From the NCBI GenBank assembly GCA_039933315.1, contig JBDTOI010000246.1, forward strand, positions 1-5,413: DNA of 5,413 bases, written 5' to 3'. The notes below the pieces were generated by a model, which saw only the letters and a program-made list of their open reading frames with translations, searched no databases and had not been told where the DNA came from. Position 1 is the stretch's first letter. The number at the start of each line of letters is the position of its first letter. Of the stretch, positions 5,238-5,413 are shown piece after piece. Source of the DNA: DASXRU01 sp039933315. GTDB lineage: Bacteria > Acidobacteriota > Blastocatellia > Pyrinomonadales > Pyrinomonadaceae. The position numbers and the translations under genes were made by a program.

Positions 5238-5413
5238 GGTTGTTCCTTCGTCCGAGGTGTCCTGATTCTGTGCGTAATACCCTCTCCATTTAGGACACTA
5301 ACTCGCACCTCACTCATTTGCCCTGTCACCACTTATGTATTAGGCTTCCCCAAAAACAGGGTAACAATATACTTGGCTCATCAATGTCCGACATGCTTTA
5401 GCTTGTCGTCGCG
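5238..5413. other. Right-edge intergenic DNA, no gene seen
   Basis: Neither strand shows a family-like protein, tRNA or other RNA gene. A small inverted repeat, GTGTCCT (5257-5263) with AGGACAC (5292-5298), is present but its 28-base loop makes it unremarkable. If prmC has its promoter to the right of the long inverted repeat it would be here, but no convincing -10/-35 pair stands out on the minus strand. Confidence 0.4.

Noticed and set aside
5238..5413. Possible tRNA or small RNA gene at the right edge
   Set aside because: No T-loop motif, cloverleaf or strong hairpin followed by a T run could be found.

Overview
The window holds four complete protein-coding genes of ordinary bacterial housekeeping function, separated by unusually structured, repeat-rich intergenic DNA. 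Base composition looks moderately GC-rich by eye. The genes, the GTP-type PEP carboxykinase and the style of the intergenic repeats suggest a soil or environmental bacterium. Acidobacteriota is my first guess and Verrucomicrobiota the main alternative, but nothing in the window settles the phylum.

Layout. Positions 1-181 are a leader without a recognisable gene. pckG (182-2029, +) encodes GTP-dependent phosphoenolpyruvate carboxykinase. It converges on a three-gene block on the minus strand, which reads right to left: prmC (5043-4165, release factor glutamine methyltransferase), murA (4023-2707, first committed enzyme of peptidoglycan synthesis) and a HIT/HINT-family nucleotide hydrolase gene (2651-2301). 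The gaps in this block are 141 and 55 bases, so the genes could be co-transcribed, although a hairpin followed by a T run between prmC and murA could lower read-through. Two of the three minus-strand genes use non-ATG starts (GTG for murA, probably TTG for prmC).

Every gap inside or beside the minus-strand block carries a repeat. The pckG/HIT convergent gap contains a 139-base inverted repeat with internal hairpins (2071-2209). The HIT/murA and murA/prmC gaps each contain five units of a 7-base tandem repeat (2668-2702 and 4077-4111). A modular repeat with conserved ends occurs three times around prmC: one copy with a replaced palindromic core touches the prmC stop codon (4117-4165), and two identical 44-base copies form a long inverted repeat upstream of it (5076-5119 and 5194-5237). 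Positions 5238-5413 show no gene.

Functionally, pckG links the TCA cycle to gluconeogenesis and stands apart from its neighbours. prmC (translation termination) and murA (cell wall) are growth-associated functions. I see no new enzymatic or defence system; the intergenic repeats are the part that deserves a second look.
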